Shown: positions 1-7,696, numbered from the stretch's first letter. The stretch: 10,548 bases of DNA from CAYRJA01 sp964424455 (GCA_964424455.1 CAYRJA010000108.1:1-10548); one strand, 5' to 3'. A program made the numbers and translations. Notes: generated by a model from the letters alone, not told the origin.

Positions 1-311
1 CATCTGTAATGAATATCGCCCGCCTTGTCCCCGATACCATTCATGTAGGTGTAACAGATATAAATCCTGAAACAGCGCAAGTGAATATTTATCCCAATCC
101 GGTAACGGATCAATTGAAAATTACAAATTACAAATTACAAATTGGAGATAAAATAACTGTAACAGATTTGTTAGGGCAAACGGTTTTATTTATCCCTTAT
201 CATTCATCACCTATCCCTTCCATAGATGTAAGCCACCTGCCCCCCGGCATGTACCTGCTGAAAGCAGGAACAAAAGACGGATGGATAATCAATAAATTCA
301 TAAAACAGTAA
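1..311 (+). CDS. T9SS type A sorting-domain protein, C-terminal part only
   Basis: This is the 3' end of a gene that begins before the window. The frame is open back to base 3, and the first ATG at 9 is an internal methionine rather than a supported start. About 103 codons are visible. From VNIYPNP onward the protein matches the type A sorting domain of T9SS cargo (Por_Secre_tail family): a YPNP turn, a central ITVTDLLGQTV strand, a PPGMYLLK strand and a short basic tail ending KFIKQ. In this family the domain directs export across the outer membrane through the type IX system and is normally cleaved off there. The functional part of the protein lies upstream and cannot be named. The LKITNYKLQIGD stretch is encoded by a 7-bp tandem repeat, described separately. 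The sorting-domain call is firm; the cargo is unknown. Confidence 0.85.
   Translation, partial: SVMNIARLVPDTIHVGVTDINPETAQVNIYPNPVTDQLKITNYKLQIGDKITVTDLLGQTVLFIPYHSSPIPSIDVSHLPPGMYLLKAGTKDGWIINKFIKQ
118..143 (+). repeat. 7-bp tandem repeat inside the T9SS sorting domain
   Basis: The unit ATTACAA occurs three times in a row at 120-126, 127-133 and 134-140. It is preceded by AA and followed by the partial unit ATT, giving about 3.7 copies of exact period-7 sequence. It lies in frame in the coding sequence and encodes ITNYKLQI. Because 7 is not a multiple of 3, gain or loss of one unit would shift the reading frame of the remaining sorting domain. Confidence 0.9.
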
Positions 312-439
312 AAGATGAATAAAAGGTGTTATAGTAATACCGATAGTTCCTCGCACAACTCAAGGCAAGGCAGAGAAAACTCTGCGGAGTCGAAAAATGC
401 ACTTGACTTGTCCTGAAATAGGTTTTCATTAAAACCGCT
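312..439. other. Convergent intergenic spacer, possible dispersed repeat
   Basis: This 128-bp spacer separates the converging ends of the partial T9SS gene (+) and riboflavin synthase (-). No credible gene is seen in it. It contains a perfect 6-bp hairpin at 370-385. It also contains a segment at about 401-424 (TTGACTTGTCCTGAAATAGG, then TTTT) that reads like the edge of a mobile or repeated element. That likeness is an impression from memory and not a database match. No transposase is present. Confidence 0.4.
370..385. other. Perfect 6-bp hairpin with AAAA loop
   Basis: GCAGAG at 370-375 pairs exactly with CTCTGC at 380-385 across an AAAA loop. It sits between two convergent gene ends, where a bidirectional terminator would be expected. 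Neither side is followed by a T-run on the transcribed strand, so it is not a standard intrinsic terminator. It could equally be part of a repeat element. Confidence 0.5.
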
Positions 440-1024
440 CTATCCTTTTACCATTCTCCGGATATATTTTCCCAGAATATCAAATTCAATATTAACCATA
501 TCTCCTTTCTTCAAAGCAGAAAAATTAGTATTGTCGAAAGTGTAAGGAATGATTGCAACTGTGAACTTTCTTTTTTTCAGTTTGGCAACAGTCAGACTGA
601 CTCCGTTAATGGCTATGGAACCTTTCTCTACAACAAGAAATTTTTCTTCTTCAGGAAGATGAAATGTAAACTCCCAGCTTCCTTTCTTGTCTTCAATGGA
701 AGTAACTTCTGTTACAGTGTCCACATGTCCCTGAACAAAATGGCCATCCACCCTTGCAGAAGCAGGCAATGAACGTTCTAAGTTTATTTTGCTTCCTGTC
801 TTCCAATTTACAAGTGTTGTGCGTGAAAGAGTTTCCTGCACCGCTTCAACTGTGTGCATACCATCACCAGCATGTGTTACAGTAAGACAAACGCCGTTGT
901 GAGAAATACTTTGATCAACTTTTAATTCATCAGATATAGATGAAGCAACTGTAAATATCCTGTTCGTTTGTTTTTCTTCTGCTGAAATCACAGTGCCGAT
1001 AGCTTCAATTATTCCTGTAAACAT
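440..1024 (-). CDS. ribE: Riboflavin synthase, alpha-type
   Basis: This 194-residue cytoplasmic enzyme dismutates two molecules of 6,7-dimethyl-8-ribityllumazine into riboflavin and 5-amino-6-ribitylaminouracil, the last step of riboflavin synthesis. The N-terminus MFTGIIEAIGTV is the family signature and fixes the start. Two tandem lumazine-binding repeats are visible. The first has SHNGVCLTV near residues 41-49, and GHFVQGHVDTV (94-104) lies at the start of the second. The second also has GSIAINGVSLTV (135-146), an IIPYTF loop (158-163) and the closing DILGKYIRR. Length is typical. The gene lies 25 bp downstream of the 905-residue surface-protein gene on the same strand, so cotranscription is plausible although the functions are unrelated. 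I saw no FMN riboswitch upstream. Some genomes call this gene ribC. Confidence 0.96.
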   Translation of the reverse strand: MFTGIIEAIGTVISAEEKQTNRIFTVASSISDELKVDQSISHNGVCLTVTHAGDGMHTVEAVQETLSRTTLVNWKTGSKINLERSLPASARVDGHFVQGHVDTVTEVTSIEDKKGSWEFTFHLPEEEKFLVVEKGSIAINGVSLTVAKLKKRKFTVAIIPYTFDNTNFSALKKGDMVNIEFDILGKYIRRMVKG

Positions 1025-1049
1025 TTTCTCTGCAATTATTTCTATATTC

Positions 1050-3767
1050 CTATCTGTATAGATGAATAAATCCCGAAAGCGGTTTATCCATTTTAACTAT
1101 TCCATCCTTTCTGCTTTCATACACATTACATACATAGTAGTAAGTTCCTTCAGGAAGCGGTTTCCCCTGATAAATTCCATCCCAGTTTATTTCCGGATCA
1201 GAAGTTTCAAAAACGAGAACTCCCCAACTGTCAAATATTTTCATATCCACATGGTCAATGTATTTCATAGGAGGCATAGGGTGATAGATATCATTCTTGC
1301 CATCGTTGTTGGGCGTAAACACATTCGGCAACTGATATGCGGGACAATTATCTGTACAAATCAATACACTCTTCGGTCCTTCATTATTGAATGAATCAAC
1401 TGCAGAAACTGCATAACAGCCAATAACAGTTCCATTCAGATGATGTACAAAAGAAGTGTCATTCAGCAGATGAGAAGAATCAATTAGCTGTAACGGCTGC
1501 TCAACAGATGAGGCATAATAAATTTTATATTTCACTGCATCGCCTCCACATGCAACAGCCGGTTTTTTCCATATCAACTGGTTTACATCAGATCCTAACA
1601 TAAAATTATCATCATTACAATCGTTTTTAACGGTCAGTGTTGGTGCACAAGGTCCTTCAGTATCTTTTGGAACAGCACAAACCCGTTGTGATAAATTAAT
1701 AATCGGTTCAATAAAACCCGGCGCTGAATATTTCCCTTTGCTTCTGATATAGTAACAGTAAGTTGAATCCAGATTCAATCCCTTATCAATATAGTTGTGT
1801 GATGTTACAGTTGCTATTGAATCCCACTCATCGGTAATAAGATTTTGCCGGAATACCGTAAAACTGTCGTTGGTCCATGGAACGGTTTCTTTCCATGACA
1901 GACTCAGCTCATAAGCTGCTGTATTTATTGTCAGAAATATGCTTGAGGCGGTTTCTGTTTCTCCTATCTTCAATTCATTAACACAGTAAAATTCAATTTT
2001 GTAGGAATAAGGATTCTTAACTGTGTTAACCGGGCTTACAAGAGAGTCAATATATGTGGTGTCATTAAACTGAGAAAATGAAGGCGCTGAGATAGTTTTT
2101 ATCAATGCGGGATTACTTCCCGTAGATCCTTCTGAGCGATAAATTTTATAAGTATATGGTCCATGATTCTGAATTGTGTCCAACTCTTCAGGATTTGGTT
2201 TCGACCACGATACATCAAGTGAGCCTTTTGCTTCATCTGTGTTTCGCACGCTTACATTTGTAACTACAGGAACATCTTTCTTCAGCATTGCACACGCTTC
2301 ATTCGACGGAAGACTTTCAATCATATTTATCTTTTGTCCGAAATTATTTACATCACCGAAAAAGGCAAGTATTCTGTAACAGTACTCTTTGCCTCTGTCC
2401 ACATTATTATCTACATAAGTATATTCAGAGTGGTTGTCAGCTATCTTAGTATATCCTCTACCTTCAAGACCTGTTACACATGTATCAATCTCAAACGGAT
2501 TAGAACCCTCTCTTCGCCATATTGAGAAGCCAAGATATTTTCCAATAGAACTGCATGTATAAGGATTATCCCATTTCAGAGTAATGCTATTCCCTGAAGC
2601 ATCAGCAGTAAGATTTTGCGGAGCGGGTGCCACCACTTTAATAAACCAGTTCTGTAAATCAGTAAGCGGGCTAATAGGATAATTATCTACCGCACGAAAA
2701 ACCACCTGATAGGGTTGTGCATTAATATGATTACATACTGTGTTCCACACAAACTGACCTTTTGCAATAAATCCTGAAGATGAAGTAAAACTTGCAGTAT
2801 CAGGAGGAGAAGCATAGAATGGCTCGCCGTTAGCAGAAAGTGTTACAATTTGCCCCGGATCCGGATCGGTAGCGGTTATATTAAGTCTTAAAGTTGTTCC
2901 TGCCACAATACAAGTATCCCTCATCTGATTGATTACAGGCGGATGATTAGGATTACACAGTGAAATAATTTCAAGATCGAGAATCGTAGTACCCACACTT
3001 ACCGGTTTGCTTCCTGTAACCTTCCTCCATTCCGTAATGCGGATAGCAATATTGAAAATACAACAACACCCGGGAGCATCCCATCTTATTTCTCCTGTAT
3101 TTCTGTTAATCGTAAATGAATTAGGACCGGAGGGGCACACCTTCTCCGGAGAAACATAATTTGTAACATCTGTCGTATGTGAAGTTTTGGGAACAATAAA
3201 TTCAAAAGTCAGACTATCTCCATCAGGATCCCATGCATTAGGATAATACTCGAACACTGCATTTGCATTTGCAAAATCTATCGGATGGTTAAATATAACC
3301 GGTGAGTTATTATACTTCAATGAAAACTGCGGATCAGGAATTATCAGCTTATCTTCTATGTAAAACCGTTCATTCACCGAGTTGCCGCTGTTAATGTTAC
3401 AGATACTTGCAATACGGTTGGGATCGGACATGGACAGGTAATAAGTGCCAAAACCCGGATAAGTATGTACAGCGGTGTACTCGTTATATTTAATATCGTT
3501 TCCTATACTCACTCCTTTGTTGCCCGGTCCATTAGTACGGGGAATAGTGTCAAGGTTAGGAGCGCCGGGTGCACCATCACCCCAGTCTATCTGAAGACTG
3601 TCTCTGTCGGCAGCATAACTGCTTTCCTTGGTGTAAGTAATCACTGTAACTCGGTATGTGTATCCGCCCAGCCAAGCGTAGCGGATATAACCCGCACGAT
3701 TGTGAGTAGCAAAAGTTGTATTACAGAGAAAAATAAAAAATAAAAACGCTGTTGCCCTTTTAATCAT
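1050..3767 (-). CDS. Large secreted surface protein with fibronectin-like domains and T9SS type B sorting domain
   Basis: This 905-residue protein begins with a signal peptide (charged MIKR, hydrophobic AFLFFIFLC, likely cleavage after TTFA near residue 20). The mature N-terminal region (about 21-270) begins THNRAGYIRY and has WGDG and HTYPGFGTYYLSM stretches resembling PKD-like folds. An Ig/cadherin-like region follows (about 276-380, with ATDPDPGQ). Three or four fibronectin III-like units come next (about 384-490, 500-615, 617-695 and 705-805). The C-terminus (about 810-905) is the gliding-motility-associated type B sorting domain: LPNVFTPNNDGKND, a KIFDSWGVLVFET strand, WDG, PLPEGTYYYV, and GFIHLYR at the end. 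Such proteins are exported by the type IX system and are usually attached to or released from the cell surface, often as adhesins; its ligand is unknown. Cysteines are fairly common, including a CCC run at 234-236. A TACTTTG stretch upstream (about 3788-3794) is a poor promoter candidate, one base short of consensus. The ATG start fits the signal peptide. Confidence 0.9.
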   Translation of the reverse strand: MIKRATAFLFFIFLCNTTFATHNRAGYIRYAWLGGYTYRVTVITYTKESSYAADRDSLQIDWGDGAPGAPNLDTIPRTNGPGNKGVSIGNDIKYNEYTAVHTYPGFGTYYLSMSDPNRIASICNINSGNSVNERFYIEDKLIIPDPQFSLKYNNSPVIFNHPIDFANANAVFEYYPNAWDPDGDSLTFEFIVPKTSHTTDVTNYVSPEKVCPSGPNSFTINRNTGEIRWDAPGCCCIFNIAIRITEWRKVTGSKPVSVGTTILDLEIISLCNPNHPPVINQMRDTCIVAGTTLRLNITATDPDPGQIVTLSANGEPFYASPPDTASFTSSSGFIAKGQFVWNTVCNHINAQPYQVVFRAVDNYPISPLTDLQNWFIKVVAPAPQNLTADASGNSITLKWDNPYTCSSIGKYLGFSIWRREGSNPFEIDTCVTGLEGRGYTKIADNHSEYTYVDNNVDRGKEYCYRILAFFGDVNNFGQKINMIESLPSNEACAMLKKDVPVVTNVSVRNTDEAKGSLDVSWSKPNPEELDTIQNHGPYTYKIYRSEGSTGSNPALIKTISAPSFSQFNDTTYIDSLVSPVNTVKNPYSYKIEFYCVNELKIGETETASSIFLTINTAAYELSLSWKETVPWTNDSFTVFRQNLITDEWDSIATVTSHNYIDKGLNLDSTYCYYIRSKGKYSAPGFIEPIINLSQRVCAVPKDTEGPCAPTLTVKNDCNDDNFMLGSDVNQLIWKKPAVACGGDAVKYKIYYASSVEQPLQLIDSSHLLNDTSFVHHLNGTVIGCYAVSAVDSFNNEGPKSVLICTDNCPAYQLPNVFTPNNDGKNDIYHPMPPMKYIDHVDMKIFDSWGVLVFETSDPEINWDGIYQGKPLPEGTYYYVCNVYESRKDGIVKMDKPLSGFIHLYR

Positions 3768-3932
3768 GTATGGAAAAATACTTTTGCAAAGTACGAATAT
3801 TTAGAAGTATTAAACTGTACAGCAGCCAAAGAAAATTACAACAAGGATATATAAAACCTGTTAACCTCACAATGCGTTATTTCCTATTTACATGTGAGAT
3901 ACGAAAACTCCGGCTTATCCTGAATGATAAAA
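3768..3932. other. Spacer between sdhB end and the surface-protein gene
   Basis: This 165-bp AT-rich spacer lies downstream of sdhB and upstream of the 905-residue gene, both on the minus strand. It must hold the promoter of the surface-protein gene and any end signal of sdhB. The only stem near the sdhB stop is a weak 5-bp one around 3914-3930 with no clear T-run, so read-through from sdhB cannot be excluded. No gene is supported here. Confidence 0.5.
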
Positions 3933-4688
3933 TTATTTCCCTGCTTCTGAAACGAGTTTAGCAGAAAGATATTCTCTGTTTAACCGGGCAATATTTATTA
4001 TAGAAATCCCTTTCGGACATTCTGCTTCGCAGGCGCTGGTATTGGTGCAACTGCCGAATCCTTCTTCATCCATTTGCTTCACCATGTTAAGAGCGCGCGT
4101 TGCTCTTTCAGCCTGCCCCTGTGGAAGTAAAGCTAACTGAGAAACTTTTGCAGAAACAAACAACATTGCAGAAGAATTCTTGCATGCTGCCACACAAGCG
4201 CCGCAACCAATACATTCAGCCGCTTCAATTGCTTTCTCTGATGCTTCCTTTCCTACCGGAATTGAATTAGCTTCCGGTGCCTGTCCTGTACTAACCGAAA
4301 CAAATCCTCCTGCTGCAATAATTCTGTCGAAGGAAGAACGGTCCACTACTAAGTCTTTAATAACAGGGAACGGCGCTGCTCTCCACGGTTCGATTGTAAT
4401 ATCCTGACCATCTTTAAAGTTGCGCATAATAAGCTGACAGGTAGTTGTGCGTGCTAACGGTCCGTGTGGCTGTCCGTTGATAAACAAACTACACATACCG
4501 CATATTCCTTCACGGCAATCATGGTCAAAAGCCACCGGTTGCTCACCATCGTTGATTAGTTTTTCATTCAACACATCAAGCATTTCAAGAAATGATGCAT
4601 CTGCATCTACATTTTCAATATGATAGGTTACAAAGTGCCCTTTGTCGTTCTTGTTTTTCTGTCTCCAGATTTTGAGATTGAATTTCAT
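3933..4688 (-). CDS. sdhB: Succinate dehydrogenase/fumarate reductase iron-sulfur subunit
   Basis: This 251-residue electron-transfer subunit of respiratory complex II passes electrons between FAD in SdhA and the quinone/haem subunit on the cytoplasmic face of the inner membrane. All three cluster-binding sets are intact: a plant-type [2Fe-2S] site (C58, C63, C66, C84), a [4Fe-4S] site (C159, C162, C165, with C224), and a [3Fe-4S] site (C169, C214, C220), assigned by the family spacing. The CIGCGACVAACKNSSAM form, with lysine after the fourth cysteine, is typical of the class-B enzymes of Bacteroidota. It is the last gene of sdhCAB, with an unusually roomy 104-bp gap after sdhA. The product could run as succinate dehydrogenase or fumarate reductase; sequence does not decide. 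Confidence 0.96.
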   Translation of the reverse strand: MKFNLKIWRQKNKNDKGHFVTYHIENVDADASFLEMLDVLNEKLINDGEQPVAFDHDCREGICGMCSLFINGQPHGPLARTTTCQLIMRNFKDGQDITIEPWRAAPFPVIKDLVVDRSSFDRIIAAGGFVSVSTGQAPEANSIPVGKEASEKAIEAAECIGCGACVAACKNSSAMLFVSAKVSQLALLPQGQAERATRALNMVKQMDEEGFGSCTNTSACEAECPKGISIINIARLNREYLSAKLVSEAGK

Positions 4689-4711
4689 AAGTTGATCCGA
4701 AAATTTGTTGA

Positions 4712-4725
4712 TTCAAAAATTTGAA
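4712..4725. repeat. Short inverted repeat in the sdhA-sdhB gap
   Basis: TTCAAA at 4712-4717 and TTTGAA at 4720-4725 form an AT-only-loop inverted repeat in the 104-bp space between sdhA and sdhB. It is about 24 bp upstream of the sdhB start. It is short and AT-rich, so it may be chance; it could also be a weak RNA hairpin or processing site that sets the sdhB:sdhA ratio. Confidence 0.3.
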
Positions 4726-4792
4726 AATGATAATCATATCAGGTTATATAAATATCATTTCTCGTTTTTTACATCTGAATATTTATTTTTTA

Positions 4793-6709
4793 TTACTTGT
4801 AACTTCTTTGTGTTAGGTGCACCACCTCGAACTTCAGTTCTTCTTTGTGTAATTCGGGAGTTGCTCCCTCTCCATGGTATTGCCATGCGGAAACGAAAGA
4901 ATATTTTTCATCGTTTCGCTTTGCCTCACCGTCAGGAGTTTGGTACTCTACACGGAAATGAGCGCCACAACTTTCTTCACGCTGTAATGCATCCATACAC
5001 ATCAACTCGCCTAACTCTAAGAAGTCGGCAACTCTCCCTGCTTTTTCTAATTCAGGATTGAACTCATTGGCTGTACCCGGAATTCGCAATTCACTCCAGA
5101 ATTGTGTGCGGAGAGACCTAAGTTCTTCAATTGCCTTCTTTAATCCGTTGGCATCTCGAGCCATTCCGCATTTATGCCACATGATTTCTCCAAGTAGCCG
5201 GTGAAACTGATGAACCGACTTATTCCCTTTTATATTCATCAATTTATCAATCCGGTTCTTTACATCGTTCTCTGCCGACTTGAAAGCATCACCATCAGGA
5301 GAAATACTGCCTGTACGGATTTCATCTGCAAGGTAGTTACCGATAGTATAGGGTAATACGAAATATCCATCAGCTAATCCTTGCATCAGCGCTGATGCAC
5401 CGAGGCGATTAGCGCCGTGGTCGCTGAAATTACATTCTCCTGTCGCATACAGCCCTGGAACAGTTGTCATCAGATTATAATCCACCCACAAACCTCCCAT
5501 AGTGTAATGCACTGCGGGATAAATCATCATCGGAGTTTCGTAAGGATTGTCTGCTGTAATTTTTTCGTACATCTCAAACAGGTTTCCATAACGCTCATCA
5601 ATCACATGTTTACCTAAACGCTTGATTGCATCTGCAAAGTCCAAGTAAACTGCCATTCCGGTATTCCCTACTCCCCTGCCCTCATCACAAACTTCTTTTG
5701 CTGCACGCGAAGCCACATCACGAGGCACTAAGTTTCCGAATGCCGGATATTTTCTTTCGAGGTAATAATCGCGCTCTGCTTCCGGAATATCTTTAGCTTT
5801 ACGTTTATCTCCTTTTTGTTTTGGCACCCAAATTCTTCCGTCGTTACGCAAACTTTCACTCATCAGCGTAAGCTTCGACTGATAATGTCCGTGAACCGGA
5901 ATACAGGTTGGATGTATCTGAGTATAGCAGGGATTACTGAAAAACGCACCTTTCTTGTATGCTTTCCAGCTTGCTGTAACATTGCTGCCTATTGCATTGG
6001 TGGAAAGAAAGAAAATATTTCCATAGCCGCCGCTTGCCAGCACTACAGCATGTGCTGCATGTCTTTCCAATTCGCCTGTAACAAGATTACGCGCAATAAT
6101 TCCTCTCGCTTTGCCATCCTGAATAACTACGTCAAGCATTTCGTGACGCGCATACATCTGTACTGTCTTCAAACCAATCTGCCGTTCTAATGCAGAGTAA
6201 GCGCCCAACAATAATTGCTGACCGGTTTCGCCGCGTGCATAAAAAGTTCGCGATACCTGAACGCCTCCGAATGAACGATTAGCCAATGAACCGCCGTATT
6301 CACGATTAAACGGAACACCTTGCGCTACACACTGGTCTATAATATTATTACTTACTTCTGCAAGACGATACACATTGGCTTCACGGGAACGGTAGTCGCC
6401 GCCTTTTATAGTGTCGTAAAACAAACGGTAAACACTATCGCCGTCGTTACGATAATTTTTTGCTGCATTGATTCCGCCTTGTGCCGCAATAGAATGAGCG
6501 CGGCGGGGGCTGTCCTGAAAGCAAAATACTTTTACTTTATACCCCAACTCTGCAAGTGAAGCGGCGGCAGATGCTCCGGCTAAACCGGAACCTACTACAA
6601 TGATTTCTATTCTTCTTTTATTAGCGGGATTAACCAACTTAACAGTGGAGCGATAATTCTGCCACTTGTCTTTTAAAGCTCCTTCTGGAATTTTTGCATC
6701 TAAAATCAT
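4793..6709 (-). CDS. sdhA: Succinate dehydrogenase/fumarate reductase flavoprotein subunit
   Basis: This 638-residue catalytic subunit of complex II oxidises succinate to fumarate or runs in reverse. The FAD-binding Rossmann motif VVGSGLAGASAAASLAEL lies near residues 38-55. The histidine expected to carry FAD covalently is in RRAHSIAAQGG (H72). Active-site segments include QIHPTCIP, SESLRNDGR, PRDVASR and HYTMGGLW. The C-terminus FEVVHLTQRSYK is complete. I chose ATG at 6709, 5 bp after the sdhC stop, because MxLDxKIPEG is the usual N-terminus of Bacteroidota SdhA. A TTG at 6718, overlapping the sdhC stop as TTGA, would add three residues and is less likely. Either way, translation is closely coupled to sdhC. 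Confidence 0.96.
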   Translation of the reverse strand: MILDAKIPEGALKDKWQNYRSTVKLVNPANKRRIEIIVVGSGLAGASAAASLAELGYKVKVFCFQDSPRRAHSIAAQGGINAAKNYRNDGDSVYRLFYDTIKGGDYRSREANVYRLAEVSNNIIDQCVAQGVPFNREYGGSLANRSFGGVQVSRTFYARGETGQQLLLGAYSALERQIGLKTVQMYARHEMLDVVIQDGKARGIIARNLVTGELERHAAHAVVLASGGYGNIFFLSTNAIGSNVTASWKAYKKGAFFSNPCYTQIHPTCIPVHGHYQSKLTLMSESLRNDGRIWVPKQKGDKRKAKDIPEAERDYYLERKYPAFGNLVPRDVASRAAKEVCDEGRGVGNTGMAVYLDFADAIKRLGKHVIDERYGNLFEMYEKITADNPYETPMMIYPAVHYTMGGLWVDYNLMTTVPGLYATGECNFSDHGANRLGASALMQGLADGYFVLPYTIGNYLADEIRTGSISPDGDAFKSAENDVKNRIDKLMNIKGNKSVHQFHRLLGEIMWHKCGMARDANGLKKAIEELRSLRTQFWSELRIPGTANEFNPELEKAGRVADFLELGELMCMDALQREESCGAHFRVEYQTPDGEAKRNDEKYSFVSAWQYHGEGATPELHKEELKFEVVHLTQRSYK

Positions 6710-6714
6710 TTGAA

Positions 6715-7395
6715 TCAAAGCATTTTCTTAACTAAAAAGTAAATTGGCATCAGGATAAATAAACCACACACAACAATAACATAAGCTTTTCCGAGCCACT
6801 GAATCCACGGCGTGTATTTTTTGTGCATCAAGCCGAGAGAGCGAAATGCACTTTGAAATCCATGTAACAAATGATACGCCAGCACAATCATTGAAACAAT
6901 ATAGAGTAACACATACCCCGGCATTTCAAAAACTCCCTTTACTTCTGTGTATAAATCAGGGAAACCATTTACATCCGGTTTTATTTCGTCAGTAAATCGT
7001 AAGTCCCAAAAGAAATTACGAAGATGAATAACCAGAAAAAGAAAAATCAGAGCGCCGAGCAAACCCATACTGCGGCTGTACCATGTACTGTTGGCGCTGC
7101 CTTTATTTACTGCATATTGAATGGGGCGTGCTTTTTTGTTTTTACGCACTATCATCATTCCTTGAATGATGTGAACAATAAATCCTGCGAACAGAACATA
7201 TTCAAGCGTACGAATCAGCATATTGGTTTCCATAAAATCAGCAGCGCTGTTGAAAAGAGCGCCATTATCATTTACAAAAAGTAAACTGTTGATTCCAACA
7301 TGAACAATCAAAAAACTGATAAGGAACAAGCCGGTGAGCGCCATCACTAATTTTCTGCCAACGGTAGAAACAAGAAGATCTGTAAACCAATTCAT
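6715..7395 (-). CDS. sdhC: Succinate dehydrogenase cytochrome b subunit, class B
   Basis: This 226-residue inner-membrane anchor of complex II binds haem b and exchanges electrons with menaquinone. Five hydrophobic segments are visible, at about 13-36, 62-84, 108-128, 160-180 and 203-222. This is the layout of class-B enzymes, where one polypeptide replaces the SdhC/SdhD pair. Candidate haem-ligand histidines lie within or beside the helices: H32, H75, H124 and H175 (in AYHLLHGFQSAFRSLGL). It is the first gene of sdhCAB, with the promoter about 130 bp upstream and an inverted repeat in the leader. The start ATG is followed by MNWFTDLLVSTVGRK, a typical N-terminus. The class-B assignment follows from the helix count and the absence of sdhD. 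Confidence 0.94.
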   Translation of the reverse strand: MNWFTDLLVSTVGRKLVMALTGLFLISFLIVHVGINSLLFVNDNGALFNSAADFMETNMLIRTLEYVLFAGFIVHIIQGMMIVRKNKKARPIQYAVNKGSANSTWYSRSMGLLGALIFLFLVIHLRNFFWDLRFTDEIKPDVNGFPDLYTEVKGVFEMPGYVLLYIVSMIVLAYHLLHGFQSAFRSLGLMHKKYTPWIQWLGKAYVIVVCGLFILMPIYFLVKKML

Positions 7396-7421
7396 TTAAA
7401 GGATAATTTATTCTCTCTTGC

Positions 7422-7503
7422 CATTCTGAAGTATATAAATCATCTGTTATTAATTCTGAGATTCTTTATGAAGTCTATTCAGGACTATTCAAAATTCAGA
7501 ATG
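7422..7503. repeat. 9-bp inverted repeat in the sdhC leader
   Basis: CATTCTGAA at 7422-7430 is exactly complementary to TTCAGAATG at 7495-7503. A partial extra copy, ATTCTGA, begins near 7453. The repeat lies between the predicted sdhC transcription start and the sdhC ATG, so the arms would bracket about 64 nt of leader RNA. It may be a regulatory structure, or a copy of a dispersed element inserted in the leader. Confidence 0.55.
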
Positions 7504-7523
7504 ACAAAAAATGTTTTCGCTGT

Positions 7524-7554
7524 CAAATGTAATTCACACAAAATATGTAACAAA
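7524..7554 (-). promoter_or_regulatory. sdhCAB promoter, Bacteroidota type
   Basis: On the minus strand, TTTG (7554-7551) is followed after exactly 19 bp by TACATTTG (7531-7524). This matches the known Bacteroidota sigma-factor consensus TTTG-N19-TAnnTTTG in both boxes and in spacing. Transcription would start near 7518, giving a leader of about 120 nt before sdhC. Confidence 0.7.
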
Positions 7555-7612
7555 GCATTTTATTAAAATTGTTCGTATGATTATAGTCAGTACAGATATC
7601 ATCAATGTACTA

Positions 7613-7635
7613 CCATACCATTTATCCGTGTATGG
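7613..7635. repeat. Short inverted repeat between divergent promoters
   Basis: CCATAC (7613-7618) and GTATGG (7630-7635) form a 6-bp inverted repeat with an 11-bp centre. It lies between the sdhC and hemerythrin promoters, upstream of both. The shape would suit a dimeric regulator, but no known operator is recognised and chance occurrence is possible. Confidence 0.3.
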
Positions 7636-7696
7636 ATGTTAATTATACTGTAACACTTCTGTCGTTCCGATAAAAAGATGGACTTAGAAATGATAT

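Noticed and set aside
120..140. CRISPR-like short repeats
   Set aside because: The 7-bp units are directly adjacent with no spacers, and they are inside a coding sequence.
1062..1394. 110-residue plus-strand open frame
   Set aside because: It lies antisense inside the type B sorting domain of the well-supported 905-residue protein and has no recognisable domain; the other plus-strand frames within 2176-3743 are rejected for the same reason.
3770..3961. 63-residue plus-strand open frame between sdhB and the surface-protein gene
   Set aside because: It has no homology signal and no promoter, and it overlaps the sdhB 3' end. Its AT-rich composition explains the chance frame.
4705..5061. 118-residue plus-strand open frame over the 3' end of sdhA
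   Set aside because: It is antisense to conserved SdhA codons and low in complexity at its start, with no family resemblance. It is a shadow frame.
5816..6190. 124-residue plus-strand open frame inside sdhA
   Set aside because: It is fully antisense to the conserved catalytic region of SdhA, with no promoter or domain evidence.
6716..6718. TTG as the start of sdhA
   Set aside because: It overlaps the sdhC stop, but the ATG at 6709 gives the usual Bacteroidota SdhA N-terminus, so the ATG is preferred.
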